From contig JAUIJO010000001.1 of the NCBI GenBank assembly GCA_030431185.1, positions 1 to 38,255 of the forward strand: 38,255 nucleotides of DNA, read 5' to 3'. The notes under the pieces were generated by a model. That model saw nothing but the letters and a program-made list of their open reading frames with translations, did not search any database and had not been told where the DNA came from. This document shows, piece by piece, positions 28,678 through 36,618 of this stretch. The DNA comes from Gammaproteobacteria bacterium. GTDB taxonomy: Bacteria; Pseudomonadota; Gammaproteobacteria; Xanthomonadales; Xanthomonadaceae. Position 1 is the stretch's first letter, and each line of letters begins with the position of its first letter. Made by a program: the position numbers and the translations under genes.

Positions 28678-30381
28678 ATGACCCCACGTGCCACCCGCTC
28701 GCTTTCCCTGTGCATCGCGGCCATTGCGCTGGCCGGCAGCGCCTGCGCGGCGCCGACGCCCGAAACCGACATCGATGCCGGCCTGCAGTCCACGGTCGAG
28801 AAGCGCCTGCTGGGCGACCGCAGCGGCGCGTGCCTGGCGGTCGGGGTGGTCGACGTCGGCCGTGATGGCGCCACCGCCACCGCGCCGCGGTTCCGCCGCG
28901 CCTACGCCTGCGCGGATGGCGATACGCCGCTGCGGATCGGTCGCAACAGCGCCTTCGAGATCGGTTCGGTCAGCAAGACCATGACCGCCACCCTGCTGGC
29001 CGGCCTGATCGAACAGGGCAAGGCCAGCCTCGACGATCCGCTGGCCGCCTACCTGCCCGGGGACACGGAGGTGCCGGCATTCGAGGGACAGCCGATCCTG
29101 CTCCGGCACATCGTCACCCACACCAGCGGGCTGCCCGCCTTGCCGACCGGCCTGGACGTCGCCGATCCGACCGATCCGTATGCCGCGATGCAGCCGTCGC
29201 AGCTGCTCGAAGCGCTGGGGCGCAGCCGACTGGCGCAGGCGCCGGGGACGACGTTCGCCTACTCGAACTTCGCCTCCATGTTGCTGTCCTATGCCGTCAC
29301 CCGTCGCGCGGGCGACGAGCTCGAAGCGCTGCTCGAGCGCCAGCTGTTCAAGCCGCTGGACATGGACGGCGCCTACGTGGCCACGCCGCCGGAAGGCATC
29401 GTCGAGGCCAGCGGCCACATCCCCAACGGCGATGTCGTGCCCGCCTGGCATTTCGACGACGCACTCGCCGGCGTGGGCGGCGTACGCGCCACCCTGGACG
29501 ACATGCTGCGCTACGCCGCGGCCGAGCTGGGCGTCGCACCGGCGCCCTTGTCCACCGCGATCCAGCGTACCCAGGCGCCGATCGCCACCGCCTCGGGGCA
29601 GGCAATCGCCATGAACTGGATGCTGGCACCCGTGGACGGACGCACCGTGCTGGCGCACGAGGGCGGTACCGGCGGATTCTCTTCGCTCGTCGCGGTCGAT
29701 CGCGAACGCGGTCGCGGCGTGGTGATCCTGTCCGATACCGCGCTCACGGCGCTGGGCGGACTGGGTGGGCTGGGCATGCATCTGGTCGACCCTTCGCGGC
29801 CCCTGCCTTCGCCGCGCCGGAGCGAGCCCGCCCCGGAGGCCCTGATGGATGCCCTGGTCGGCGAGTGGCAGCTCGAAGGCGGCCCGGCGATGACGGTGCG
29901 CCGGAATGGCGACGCACTGGAAATCCAGGCCGTCGGCCAGCCCGCGTTCGAGATGGGCCATGACAGCGCCGGCGACTTCCATCCGCTTGCATTCGATGCG
30001 CTGATGTCGCCCATCGAACAGGCCGACGGCACCCATGCCTTCGTCTGGCGCCAGGGCGGCGGGGTGATGCCGGCGCACCGTATCGAGGCCGGTGCCGCGG
30101 CGCCGCCGACCCTCCCGGCGGCCGCCTTGGCCGAGTACGAGGGACGTTATCCGCTCGCGCCGAGCGACATGGTGCTGGCCGTGGACGTCCGCGATGGCGT
30201 GCTCCATGCGCAGGCCACCGGGCAGGGGGCGTTCCCCCTGGTACCGGCGGGCGAGGACGTGTTCAAGGCGGCTTCGTTCGGCATCGAGATCCGTTTCCAG
30301 CGCGATGCCACCGGCGCGGTCTCGGGCCTGGCGCTGCACCAGGGCGGCAACGTGCTGGGCGGTGGACGGCTCCGTCCATGA
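28678..30381 (+). CDS. Class C beta-lactamase-fold serine hydrolase, secreted
   Basis: The product is 567 residues with a signal peptide ending near ACA-AP. The catalytic fold has SxxK at Ser97-Lys100 (GSVSK), the YxN motif (FAYSNFA) and HEGGTGG as the third motif. The hydrolase domain runs to about residue 375. Two DUF3471-like C-terminal beta modules follow (about 390-470 and 480-567), so the protein is longer than true AmpC enzymes. It may be a D-aminopeptidase, esterase or peptidoglycan enzyme; resistance to beta-lactams is not implied. AAAGGAGA lies about 8 nt before the ATG. The stop codon overlaps the next start (ATGA), coupling it to a sensor kinase. Confidence 0.9.
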   Translation: MTPRATRSLSLCIAAIALAGSACAAPTPETDIDAGLQSTVEKRLLGDRSGACLAVGVVDVGRDGATATAPRFRRAYACADGDTPLRIGRNSAFEIGSVSKTMTATLLAGLIEQGKASLDDPLAAYLPGDTEVPAFEGQPILLRHIVTHTSGLPALPTGLDVADPTDPYAAMQPSQLLEALGRSRLAQAPGTTFAYSNFASMLLSYAVTRRAGDELEALLERQLFKPLDMDGAYVATPPEGIVEASGHIPNGDVVPAWHFDDALAGVGGVRATLDDMLRYAAAELGVAPAPLSTAIQRTQAPIATASGQAIAMNWMLAPVDGRTVLAHEGGTGGFSSLVAVDRERGRGVVILSDTALTALGGLGGLGMHLVDPSRPLPSPRRSEPAPEALMDALVGEWQLEGGPAMTVRRNGDALEIQAVGQPAFEMGHDSAGDFHPLAFDALMSPIEQADGTHAFVWRQGGGVMPAHRIEAGAAAPPTLPAAALAEYEGRYPLAPSDMVLAVDVRDGVLHAQATGQGAFPLVPAGEDVFKAASFGIEIRFQRDATGAVSGLALHQGGNVLGGGRLRP

Positions 30382-31616
30382 AGCGTCCGGGCGGCGGTGA
30401 CAGTCATTACGCGCTGGGCAGTGCGCTGCCCGCCGACGTGCTGGTGGGTGGGAACACCGTGTGGGGGCGCTACCGCCAGTATCCCGTCTTCAGCCTCCCC
30501 TGGTTGCGCGGCCGGAGCCTGGTGTTCGCGGTGGTGATCACCGCGTTCGCCGCCGTGGCGGCCTTCGGGTCGGGATTCGCCACGCGCGACTACGGCATGG
30601 GCCTGCTGGCGGGCGCGCACCTGTTCGCCGCGTTCCTGCTGATGGCCACCGCCGGACCCGCGCTCGCGACCTGGGTGCGCTACCGTCGCTGGCCGATGGC
30701 CCGCGAGCGCAAAGCGGTGGTCCTGGCGGTCGTGGCCGGCATCGTCGTCAGCTATTTCGTCGACCAGTGGGCCTCGGCCCATGTCAATGCATCCGTCGGC
30801 GCGGCGATGCGAGACGCCGGCACGTCGCTGCCCCGGTCGCCCGCTGCATCGGACCTGGAGCGTGGCGTCGCCCTGGCCGTCAACCTGGCGGCGCTGGGGG
30901 TCGTCTACGGCCTGTTCGGCGGCGGGCTGTCGCTGCGCGCCTACTTCAGCGAACAGCGACGCTGGCAACAGGCCCGCCAGCGCGACGAGATCACGCGCCT
31001 GCAACAGGCCCGCCACGACAGCGACCTGCGCCTCGGCGCGCTGCAGGCGCAGGTCGAGCCGCACTTCCTGTTCAACACGCTCGCGTCGGTGCGCGCGCTG
31101 GTACGGCAGGATGCCGGCAAGGCCGAACAGACCCTCGATGCCCTGGTGGACTACCTGCGCGCGACGATCCCGCGCCTGCGCGAAGGCGAGCGTGGCGCGA
31201 TGTCCACCCTCGGCCAGCAACTGGGCGTCTGCGAGCGCTACCTCGAGGTGATGCGACTGCGGATGGGCGGACGCCTGCGCTGGTCGGTGGAGGCGGACGA
31301 GGTCGCGCGCGCCAGCGCGTTCCCGCCCCTGGTGCTGATCACCCTCGTCGAGAACGCCATCAAGCATGGCGTGGAGCCCTTGCGCGGTCCGGGCGCGGTC
31401 GAGATCGTGGCCGTCATCGACGGCAACTGGCTGCAGGTGGAGGTGCGCGACACGGGCGTGGGGCTGCAGCCGGGCGTGGGCGGCGGCGTCGGCCTGGAGA
31501 ACGTGCGCGAACAACTGCGGGTCCGTTACGAAGACCGGGCGAAGATGACCCTGCGCAGCGCGCCCGGGGGCGGCACGGTCGCCGGACTTCGCCTGCCCCT
31601 CGACACCGGCGCCTGA
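30378..31616 (+). CDS. LytS/YehU-type sensor histidine kinase
   Basis: The product is 412 residues. Four hydrophobic segments lie at about 47-65, 75-98, 113-130 and 164-185, followed by a coiled-coil linker (EQRRWQQARQRDEITRLQQA). The His_kinase domain has the H-box QVEPHFLFNTLA with His229. The catalytic domain has LVENAIKHGV (N-box) and GVGLENVREQL (G-box). This family pairs with LytTR response regulators. Its start overlaps the hydrolase stop by 4 nt (ATGA) and the regulator starts 19 nt after it, so all three are almost certainly one operon. The signal is unknown; there is no large extracellular sensing domain. Confidence 0.93.
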   Translation: MKRPGGGDSHYALGSALPADVLVGGNTVWGRYRQYPVFSLPWLRGRSLVFAVVITAFAAVAAFGSGFATRDYGMGLLAGAHLFAAFLLMATAGPALATWVRYRRWPMARERKAVVLAVVAGIVVSYFVDQWASAHVNASVGAAMRDAGTSLPRSPAASDLERGVALAVNLAALGVVYGLFGGGLSLRAYFSEQRRWQQARQRDEITRLQQARHDSDLRLGALQAQVEPHFLFNTLASVRALVRQDAGKAEQTLDALVDYLRATIPRLREGERGAMSTLGQQLGVCERYLEVMRLRMGGRLRWSVEADEVARASAFPPLVLITLVENAIKHGVEPLRGPGAVEIVAVIDGNWLQVEVRDTGVGLQPGVGGGVGLENVREQLRVRYEDRAKMTLRSAPGGGTVAGLRLPLDTGA

Positions 31617-31635
31617 AACCGGAACCCTGCATGCC

Positions 31636-32409
31636 ATGCCGATGAGTCCACGCCCACCCGTCGTGATGATCGCCGAGGACGAAGCCCCGCAGCGGGCGGC
31701 GCTGCTGGCGATGCTCGCCGGGGCCTGGCCCGCGCTCGGCCATATCCACGCCTGCGAGGACGGCGTCGAGGCCTTGCAGGTCGTCGCGGAGATGCGGCCG
31801 GACATCGCCTTCCTGGACATCCGCATGCCCGGCGTCAGTGGACTGGACGTGGCGCGCGCGGTGGTGGCGTCGGGCGGGCGGGTGGTGTTCACCACCGCCT
31901 ACGACGAATACGCGATACGTGCGTTCGAGACCGGCGCGATCGACTACCTGCTGAAACCCGTGGCACCGGACCGGCTGGCGGGGACCGTCGAGCGTCTTCG
32001 CGAGCACTGGGCGAGCCGGACGCCAGGGGACCTGCAGGCGCGCGTCGACGAGCTCGAGGCGCGCCTGCGTCCGCGGGGTAGCCGGCGGATCCGCTGGATC
32101 AGTGCCAGCGTTGGCGACAGCGTGCGCATGATCGGCATCGACGACGTGCTGCTGTTCCAGGCCCGCGACAAGTACGTCCGCGTGGTGACCGCCGACGACG
32201 AGGCGGTGATCCGCACTCCCGTCAAGGAGTTGTTGGCCGGGCTCGACCCGGATGTGTTCTGGCAGGTGCACCGGGGCGTGGTGGTGCGGGTCGCGGCGAT
32301 CGACCGGGTGCGCAAGGACGAACTCGGCAAGTGGCGGATGTCCCTGCGCGGGCGGGACGGAACCTTGCCCGTCAGTGCGGCCTTCCTGCATCGCTTCCGG
32401 GGGATGTGA
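31636..32409 (+). CDS. LytTR family response regulator
   Basis: The product is 257 residues (ATG at 31636 or 31642). A receiver domain with IAEDEAPQR, phospho-acceptor Asp61 in FLDIRMPG, TTAYDEYAIRAF and the Lys of LLKPVAP is followed by a linker helix and a LytTR DNA-binding domain at about residues 155-257 (YVRVVTADDEAVIRTPVKELLAGL, FWQVHRGVVVRVAAIDRV). It is the cognate partner of the upstream LytS-type kinase. LytTR regulators bind direct repeats; I found none obvious upstream of the operon, but the first gene has only about 130 bp of leader to search. It ends 21 nt before the convergent ogt gene. Confidence 0.94.
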   Translation: MPMSPRPPVVMIAEDEAPQRAALLAMLAGAWPALGHIHACEDGVEALQVVAEMRPDIAFLDIRMPGVSGLDVARAVVASGGRVVFTTAYDEYAIRAFETGAIDYLLKPVAPDRLAGTVERLREHWASRTPGDLQARVDELEARLRPRGSRRIRWISASVGDSVRMIGIDDVLLFQARDKYVRVVTADDEAVIRTPVKELLAGLDPDVFWQVHRGVVVRVAAIDRVRKDELGKWRMSLRGRDGTLPVSAAFLHRFRGM

Positions 32410-32430
32410 GGAGGTCCCCGGGGCACGGCC

Positions 32431-32958
32431 TCATGCCGCGAAGAGGTCGCCCGGGGTCGAGGATGCCGGCAGCGCGCCTTCGAGTTCGAGCAGGAAACGC
32501 TTGGTCGGCAGGCCGCCGCCGAAACCGGTCAGGGCGCCGTCCGCGCCGATCACGCGATGGCAGGGAAGCACGATCGGCAGCGGATTGCGGCCATTCGCCG
32601 CGCCCACCGCGCGGGTGGCCGTCGGATGGCCGATGTGCGCGGCGAGTTGGGCGTAACTGCGGGTCTGGCCATACGGGATCGACGCCAGTGCATGCCAGAC
32701 GGCCTGCTGGAACCCGGTGCCGCGGGGCGCGAGCGGCAGGTCGAAGGCCTTGCGGCGGCCATCGAAATAGCCGTCGAGCTGCGCGGCGGTGGCGTCCAGC
32801 AGGGGATGGTCGCCGTGCCGCCAATGGGGGCCGCGCGGCACCGGATGGCGCTGCGCATCGAACTCGATGGCGTGCACGCCGGCGTCCGACGCCGCGAGCA
32901 GGAGCGGACCGACCGGACTGTCGTGCAGGCGGAACAAAACGGTGGGCGAAGTGGTCAT
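32431..32958 (-). CDS. ogt: Methylated-DNA--protein-cysteine methyltransferase
   Basis: Removes O6-methyl from guanine (and O4-methyl from thymine) to its own cysteine in a single-turnover reaction. The product is 175 residues, with the active-site PCHRV, the helix-turn-helix PYGQTRSYAQLAAHIG and the Asn hinge RAVGAANGRNPLPIVL; GFGGGLPTKRFLLELE closes the domain. Its start ATG overlaps the stop of the upstream Ada-AlkA-like gene by 4 nt (ATGA), so the two repair genes are coupled. This is the ogt/ada C-terminal type without the Ada sensor domain, which is carried by its neighbour. Confidence 0.96.
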   Translation of the reverse strand: MTTSPTVLFRLHDSPVGPLLLAASDAGVHAIEFDAQRHPVPRGPHWRHGDHPLLDATAAQLDGYFDGRRKAFDLPLAPRGTGFQQAVWHALASIPYGQTRSYAQLAAHIGHPTATRAVGAANGRNPLPIVLPCHRVIGADGALTGFGGGLPTKRFLLELEGALPASSTPGDLFAA

Positions 32959-34535
32959 GTGGAGGGCCTCCGTGTGCGGGCGTTGCGTGCGGCCGGGGAT
33001 GGGGGCTTGGCCGCCGGGGGTGGAGCCTCGGCGACGGCCTTGTCGCTGGCGCCGCGCCACAAGTGGATGACGGCGTAGGCGCGCCATGGCCGCCACGCCT
33101 CGGCCCGCGCGCCCAGCGCGCGTGCGCTCATGCGCGAGCCATCGCCCGGCAGCATCTTCTGCAGGACGAGGTCGTCGGCCGGGAAGGCATCGGGATGGCC
33201 GAGCGCTCGCAGCGCGACGTAGTGCGCGGTCCACGGGCCGATGCCGGGCAGGGCGGTCCAGCGTTCGACGAACTCATCCAGGGTCTGCTCTGGGCGGAAG
33301 TCGACGTCGCCATCCAGCAGCGCCCGGGCGAGCGTCTGCAGCGTCCGGGCTCGCGCGCCGGTGAGTCCGATGCCGGCCAGGTCGGCATCGGCCAGTGCGG
33401 CGGGGGTGGGGAACAGATGCTCGAGACCCTCGGCCAAGGGGATGTCCAGTGGCGTGCCGAAGCGTCGGGCGAGGCGGGCGGTGACGGTGCGCGCGGCGGC
33501 GACGCTGATCTGCTGGCCGATGATGGCCCGCACGGCGATCTCGAAGCCGTCCCATCCGCTCGGCAGGCGCAGGCCGGGGCGACGCCGCAGCAGTGGACGC
33601 AGGCGCGGGTCGGTGCCGAGGGCGTCGGTGATCACGCCGGGGTCGGCATCGAGGTCGAACATGCGGCGGATGCGGCCGACCACCGCCTGCAGTTGCAGGG
33701 GCGGAACGCCGTGCAGTTCCAGTTTCAGCGCCGGCTCCGCATCGGGCCAGGCGCTGAGCCGGAGCCACCCGGGGCGGCCATCGGGCGTAATGGGTGCGAT
33801 CACCCGCCGATAGCTGGCCGACGAGGCGACTTCGACGCCGGGCAGGGCGCGCCCGCCGAGGAAGTCCAGCATCGCCGCCAGGTCGTACGGCGGTCGATAC
33901 GCCAGTCGCAGCGTGAGCGTTTCGCCGCGCGAGGCGCCCGGGCGCTTGCGCAGCTCGCGCGGCGCCATCCGGTAGGCGTCCTTGAAGGTCGTGTTGAAGC
34001 GTCGCAGGCTGCCGAAGCCGGCGGCCATCGCGACATCGGTGACCGACAGGTCGGTCTCGGTCAGCAACTGCTTGGCGAACAGCAGGCGCCGCGTGCCGTG
34101 CACGCCTTGAGGCGAGGCGCCCAGCCGGTCGACGAACAAGCGACGAAGCTGGCGCTCGCCCAGGTTGACGCGTTCGGCCAGGGCGGCCACGGGGGCTTCG
34201 GCCAGCAGGCCCTCGTCGATCAGCTTGATCGCGCGGGCGACGGTCGCGTCGCCGCGCCGCCAGGCGCCGTCGCCGGGCGCCAGCTCGGGCCGGCAGCGCA
34301 GGCAGGGCCGGTAGCCCGCGGCTTCGGCCGCGGCGGCATTGGGGTAGTAGGTGATGTTGCGCGGCCGGGGCGGCGGCGCCGGGCAGACCGGACGGCAATA
34401 GATGCCGGTGGTGGCGACGGCGGTGAAGAACAGGCCGTCGAAGCGTGCGTCCCGACTCAGGCGGGCCTGTTCGCAGACCTGCACGTCGGGCAGGCCTTCG
34501 GTCGAGGGGCGCGCGGCTGGATGCGGAGGGGACAT
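32955..34535 (-). CDS. Ada-like regulatory domain fused to AlkA-type DNA glycosylase
   Basis: The product is 526 residues. The N-terminal Ada domain has the zinc site Cys47, Cys51, Cys78 and Cys81 (IYCRPVC, CLRC), spaced as in Ada Cys38/42/69/72, so Cys47 is the likely methylphosphotriester acceptor. An AraC-type helix-turn-helix follows at about 95-195 (LGERQLRRLFVDRLGASPQGVH, VTDVAMAAGFGSLRRFNTTF). The C-terminal half is AlkA-like: an N-domain, then HhH-GPD with GIGLTGARARTLQ, LPGIGPWTAHYVALRAL and FPADD, whose Asp is catalytic. It would sense methylated DNA, activate transcription and excise 3-methyladenine. The Ada-AlkA order is known in several bacteria. ATG at 34535 has no ribosome-binding site. 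Confidence 0.94.
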   Translation of the reverse strand: MSPPHPAARPSTEGLPDVQVCEQARLSRDARFDGLFFTAVATTGIYCRPVCPAPPPRPRNITYYPNAAAAEAAGYRPCLRCRPELAPGDGAWRRGDATVARAIKLIDEGLLAEAPVAALAERVNLGERQLRRLFVDRLGASPQGVHGTRRLLFAKQLLTETDLSVTDVAMAAGFGSLRRFNTTFKDAYRMAPRELRKRPGASRGETLTLRLAYRPPYDLAAMLDFLGGRALPGVEVASSASYRRVIAPITPDGRPGWLRLSAWPDAEPALKLELHGVPPLQLQAVVGRIRRMFDLDADPGVITDALGTDPRLRPLLRRRPGLRLPSGWDGFEIAVRAIIGQQISVAAARTVTARLARRFGTPLDIPLAEGLEHLFPTPAALADADLAGIGLTGARARTLQTLARALLDGDVDFRPEQTLDEFVERWTALPGIGPWTAHYVALRALGHPDAFPADDLVLQKMLPGDGSRMSARALGARAEAWRPWRAYAVIHLWRGASDKAVAEAPPPAAKPPSPAARNARTRRPST

Positions 34536-34541
34536 GCACGC

Positions 34542-34547
34542 AGGCTA
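34542..34547 (-). promoter_or_regulatory. Candidate -10 box of the Ada-AlkA gene with leaderless spacing
   Basis: The minus strand reads TGCTAGCCT, an extended -10, then 6 nt, then ATG at 34535. No Shine-Dalgarno is present. An Ada box was looked for and not recognised. Confidence 0.4.
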
Positions 34548-34598
34548 GCACCGGCCACCCGGCGTGACTCGCCGTTTACGGACATCAATGGCGCGGGG

Positions 34599-35897
34599 TC
34601 ATTCGCCGTTGCCGGCGTGGCCGTCGGCCGGCGCCAGCGCGGGCAGCAGGGGCGCGATGTCGCCGTCGTTGGCAGCGGGCGGGATGCCCACCAGGCGTGC
34701 CAGCAAGGGGTAGACGTCGACGTTGTCGAAGGCCGGCAGCTCGACGCCTTCCCGGAACGCCGGCCCACGGGCGATGAACATGGCCCGCATCGAAGGCAGC
34801 GCCGGGTCGTAGCCATGCGACCCCCGGGGTCCGGCTTCGAGGCGTTGCGGCAGCATGTCGGCGGGCAGCGCATCCCAGCCCTCGTCCATCTGGCAGATGA
34901 TCGGCGGCACGCGCCGGTTGCCGCCGTAGTGCCAGCGTTCGGGCAGGTTGGCCTTCAGCCAGCATTCGTAGTGGTCGTGGCGACCCAGCAGTCGGCGCTG
35001 GACGAAGGCCCCGCGGCCGCGCAGCGGCACGATGCCGACCGATTGCCCGTACGACACGACCTTGCCGTCGCGCATCGACACCATGTCCTCCACCGCGACC
35101 GCGTGGCCGGGCGCGACCGGTGCCATGCCATGGTCGGACACGACGATCAGGTTGACCCGGTCCAGCAGGTCCCGCGACGCGAGGCCGTCGAGGAGGCGCC
35201 CGAGGGTGGTGTCGGCTTCGCGAATGGCCTGGATGGCCTCGGGGGAGAAAGGCCCATGTTCGTGGCCCGCCTTGTCCACCCGTTCGAAATACAGGGTGGC
35301 GATGCGGGGACGGGTGGCGCGGGGCTCGGCCAGCCAGCCCAGCACGATGTCGACGCGCTCGTCGAAGGGCATCCCGGCATCGAAGGGCCGCCAGCGCCCC
35401 GGGCGCACGCCCTGCACCGCCGCCTCGCTGCCGGGCCAGAACAGCGTCGCGGTCGGCAGTCCCGCCTTCTGGGCGCCCACCCAGATCGGCTCGCCGGCCC
35501 ACCAGCGTCCATCGCCCACGGCGTCGCGGTTGCTGAGGCGGAAGCCGCCGAGTTCGGCGTCCTCCATGCTGTTGTGGACGATGCCGTGGTGGTCCGGCCG
35601 CAGCCCCGTCACCAGCGTGTAGTGGTTGGGGAACGTCAGGGACGGGTACGAGGGATTCATCCACGCCGCGCGCACGCCGTGGTCGACGATGCGCTGCAGG
35701 TTCGGGGTGATACCCCGGTCCAGGTAATCGGCGCGGAAGCCGTCGATCGACACCAGCAGCACGGGTGGCCTGTCGTCCGATGGATGCATCGGGGCCACGT
35801 CGGGGCTGCCGCCCCCCGTGGTGCAGGCGGCCAGGATCAGCAACAGGGAAAAGAGAACGGCGAGGCGGCGGGTCGAGGCAGGATTCGTCAATCGCAT
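34599..35897 (-). CDS. NPP-type alkaline phosphatase superfamily phosphodiesterase, lipoprotein
   Basis: The product is 432 residues. A lipobox (LILAAC, Cys25) ends the signal peptide. The nucleotide pyrophosphatase/phosphodiesterase fold shows Asp52 in SIDGFRADYL, the nucleophile Thr88 in PSLTFPNHYTLVTGLRPD, RVDKAGHEHGP, VVSDHGM and the late metal His in GSHGYDPALP. These residues sit two before the Asp54 and Thr90 of Xanthomonas NPP, so the two appear orthologous and collinear. It should hydrolyse phosphodiester or nucleotide pyrophosphate bonds in the periplasm; natural substrates are unknown. TATCAT lies 7 nt before the ATG at 35897, which has no ribosome-binding site. It converges on the Ada-AlkA/ogt unit by strand order but is independently promoted. 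Confidence 0.93.
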   Translation of the reverse strand: MRLTNPASTRRLAVLFSLLLILAACTTGGGSPDVAPMHPSDDRPPVLLVSIDGFRADYLDRGITPNLQRIVDHGVRAAWMNPSYPSLTFPNHYTLVTGLRPDHHGIVHNSMEDAELGGFRLSNRDAVGDGRWWAGEPIWVGAQKAGLPTATLFWPGSEAAVQGVRPGRWRPFDAGMPFDERVDIVLGWLAEPRATRPRIATLYFERVDKAGHEHGPFSPEAIQAIREADTTLGRLLDGLASRDLLDRVNLIVVSDHGMAPVAPGHAVAVEDMVSMRDGKVVSYGQSVGIVPLRGRGAFVQRRLLGRHDHYECWLKANLPERWHYGGNRRVPPIICQMDEGWDALPADMLPQRLEAGPRGSHGYDPALPSMRAMFIARGPAFREGVELPAFDNVDVYPLLARLVGIPPAANDGDIAPLLPALAPADGHAGNGE

Positions 35898-35904
35898 GGG
35901 CCCG

Positions 35905-35910
35905 ATGATA
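35905..35910 (-). promoter_or_regulatory. Candidate -10 box of the NPP gene with near-leaderless spacing
   Basis: TATCAT on the minus strand lies 7 nt before the ATG, with GATGAC 17 nt upstream as a possible -35. Confidence 0.4.
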
Positions 35911-36022
35911 ACGGGCGGATGTTGCGCGTCATCGCAACCGGCATGACTTTGGTCGCTGGCGAAGGGTCCCGGCCTTGCCGATAGTGGCGGCATCCACCTT
36001 CGTGCTCGAGCGGGAGCGTCCC

Positions 36023-36613
36023 ATGACATCGATCCCTGGCCCGGTTCCGGAATCCGCGCGGCATGCCGGGCGCGTCGTGGGCGTCCTGCTGCTGTCCGGG
36101 CTGGCGGCGACCGCCGCGGCAGGGGACGACGGGACCGTACCTGCTCCACCTGCTCCCGTGCACGGCGAGGCCGAATGCGAGGTCTGGGCACGCGAGCTGG
36201 GGTTCGCCGCGAGCGTGGCCCGCCATGACGCGGAGGCGTTCGCCGACCACGTCGATCCGCAAGCGGCCTTCAACACGAGCCAGGCCCGGCCCCTGCGCGG
36301 ACGCCAGGCCGTGCTGGACGCCTGGGCCGGGATCATCGCCGGGAACGGCCTGCGACTGGTCTGGTATCCGACCCGGGTGACCATCGCGGCGGTGCCGGAC
36401 ATCGCCTGGTCGAGCGGACCGGCCCTGTACGAGTCCACCGATCCCGATGCCGATCCGCGTTTCCGGCTGGGCGGGTTCCATTCGGTCTGGCATCGCGGTG
36501 CGGACGGGACGTGGCGCGTTATGTTCGACGACGGCATTCCCACCCGCCCGGCCAGCGACGCGGACGTCGCCGCGTTCCACGCGGGCCGCCGCGAGGCCTG
36601 CCCGCGGTCCTGA
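36023..36613 (+). CDS. Secreted NTF2-like (SnoaL/DUF4440-type) protein
   Basis: The product is 196 residues with a signal peptide (VVGVLLLSGLAATAAAGDD). The mature part has the pattern of an NTF2-like cone fold: SVARHDAEAFADHVDPQAAFN, RGRQAVLDAWAGII, and a beta-rich end with GGFHSVWHRGADGTWRVMFDDG. Such domains either bind small molecules or have ketosteroid-isomerase-like activity; no catalytic pair could be identified. GGGAGCG lies upstream of the ATG at 36023. It diverges from the NPP lipoprotein and converges on the ThuA-like lipoprotein, with 5 bp between stop codons. Confidence 0.85.
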   Translation: MTSIPGPVPESARHAGRVVGVLLLSGLAATAAAGDDGTVPAPPAPVHGEAECEVWARELGFAASVARHDAEAFADHVDPQAAFNTSQARPLRGRQAVLDAWAGIIAGNGLRLVWYPTRVTIAAVPDIAWSSGPALYESTDPDADPRFRLGGFHSVWHRGADGTWRVMFDDGIPTRPASDADVAAFHAGRREACPRS

Positions 36614-36618
36614 TCCGC

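Noticed and set aside
28678..30381. Reading the serine hydrolase as an antibiotic-resistance beta-lactamase
   Set aside because: The fold motifs are shared by many esterases and peptidases; the two extra C-terminal modules and operon with LytS/LytTR do not fit an AmpC enzyme or its AmpR control.
32331..35984. Very long plus-strand open frame (1217 codons) over ogt, Ada-AlkA and NPP
   Set aside because: It runs across three well-identified minus-strand genes and their gaps and has no protein-like motifs; a stop-poor shadow.
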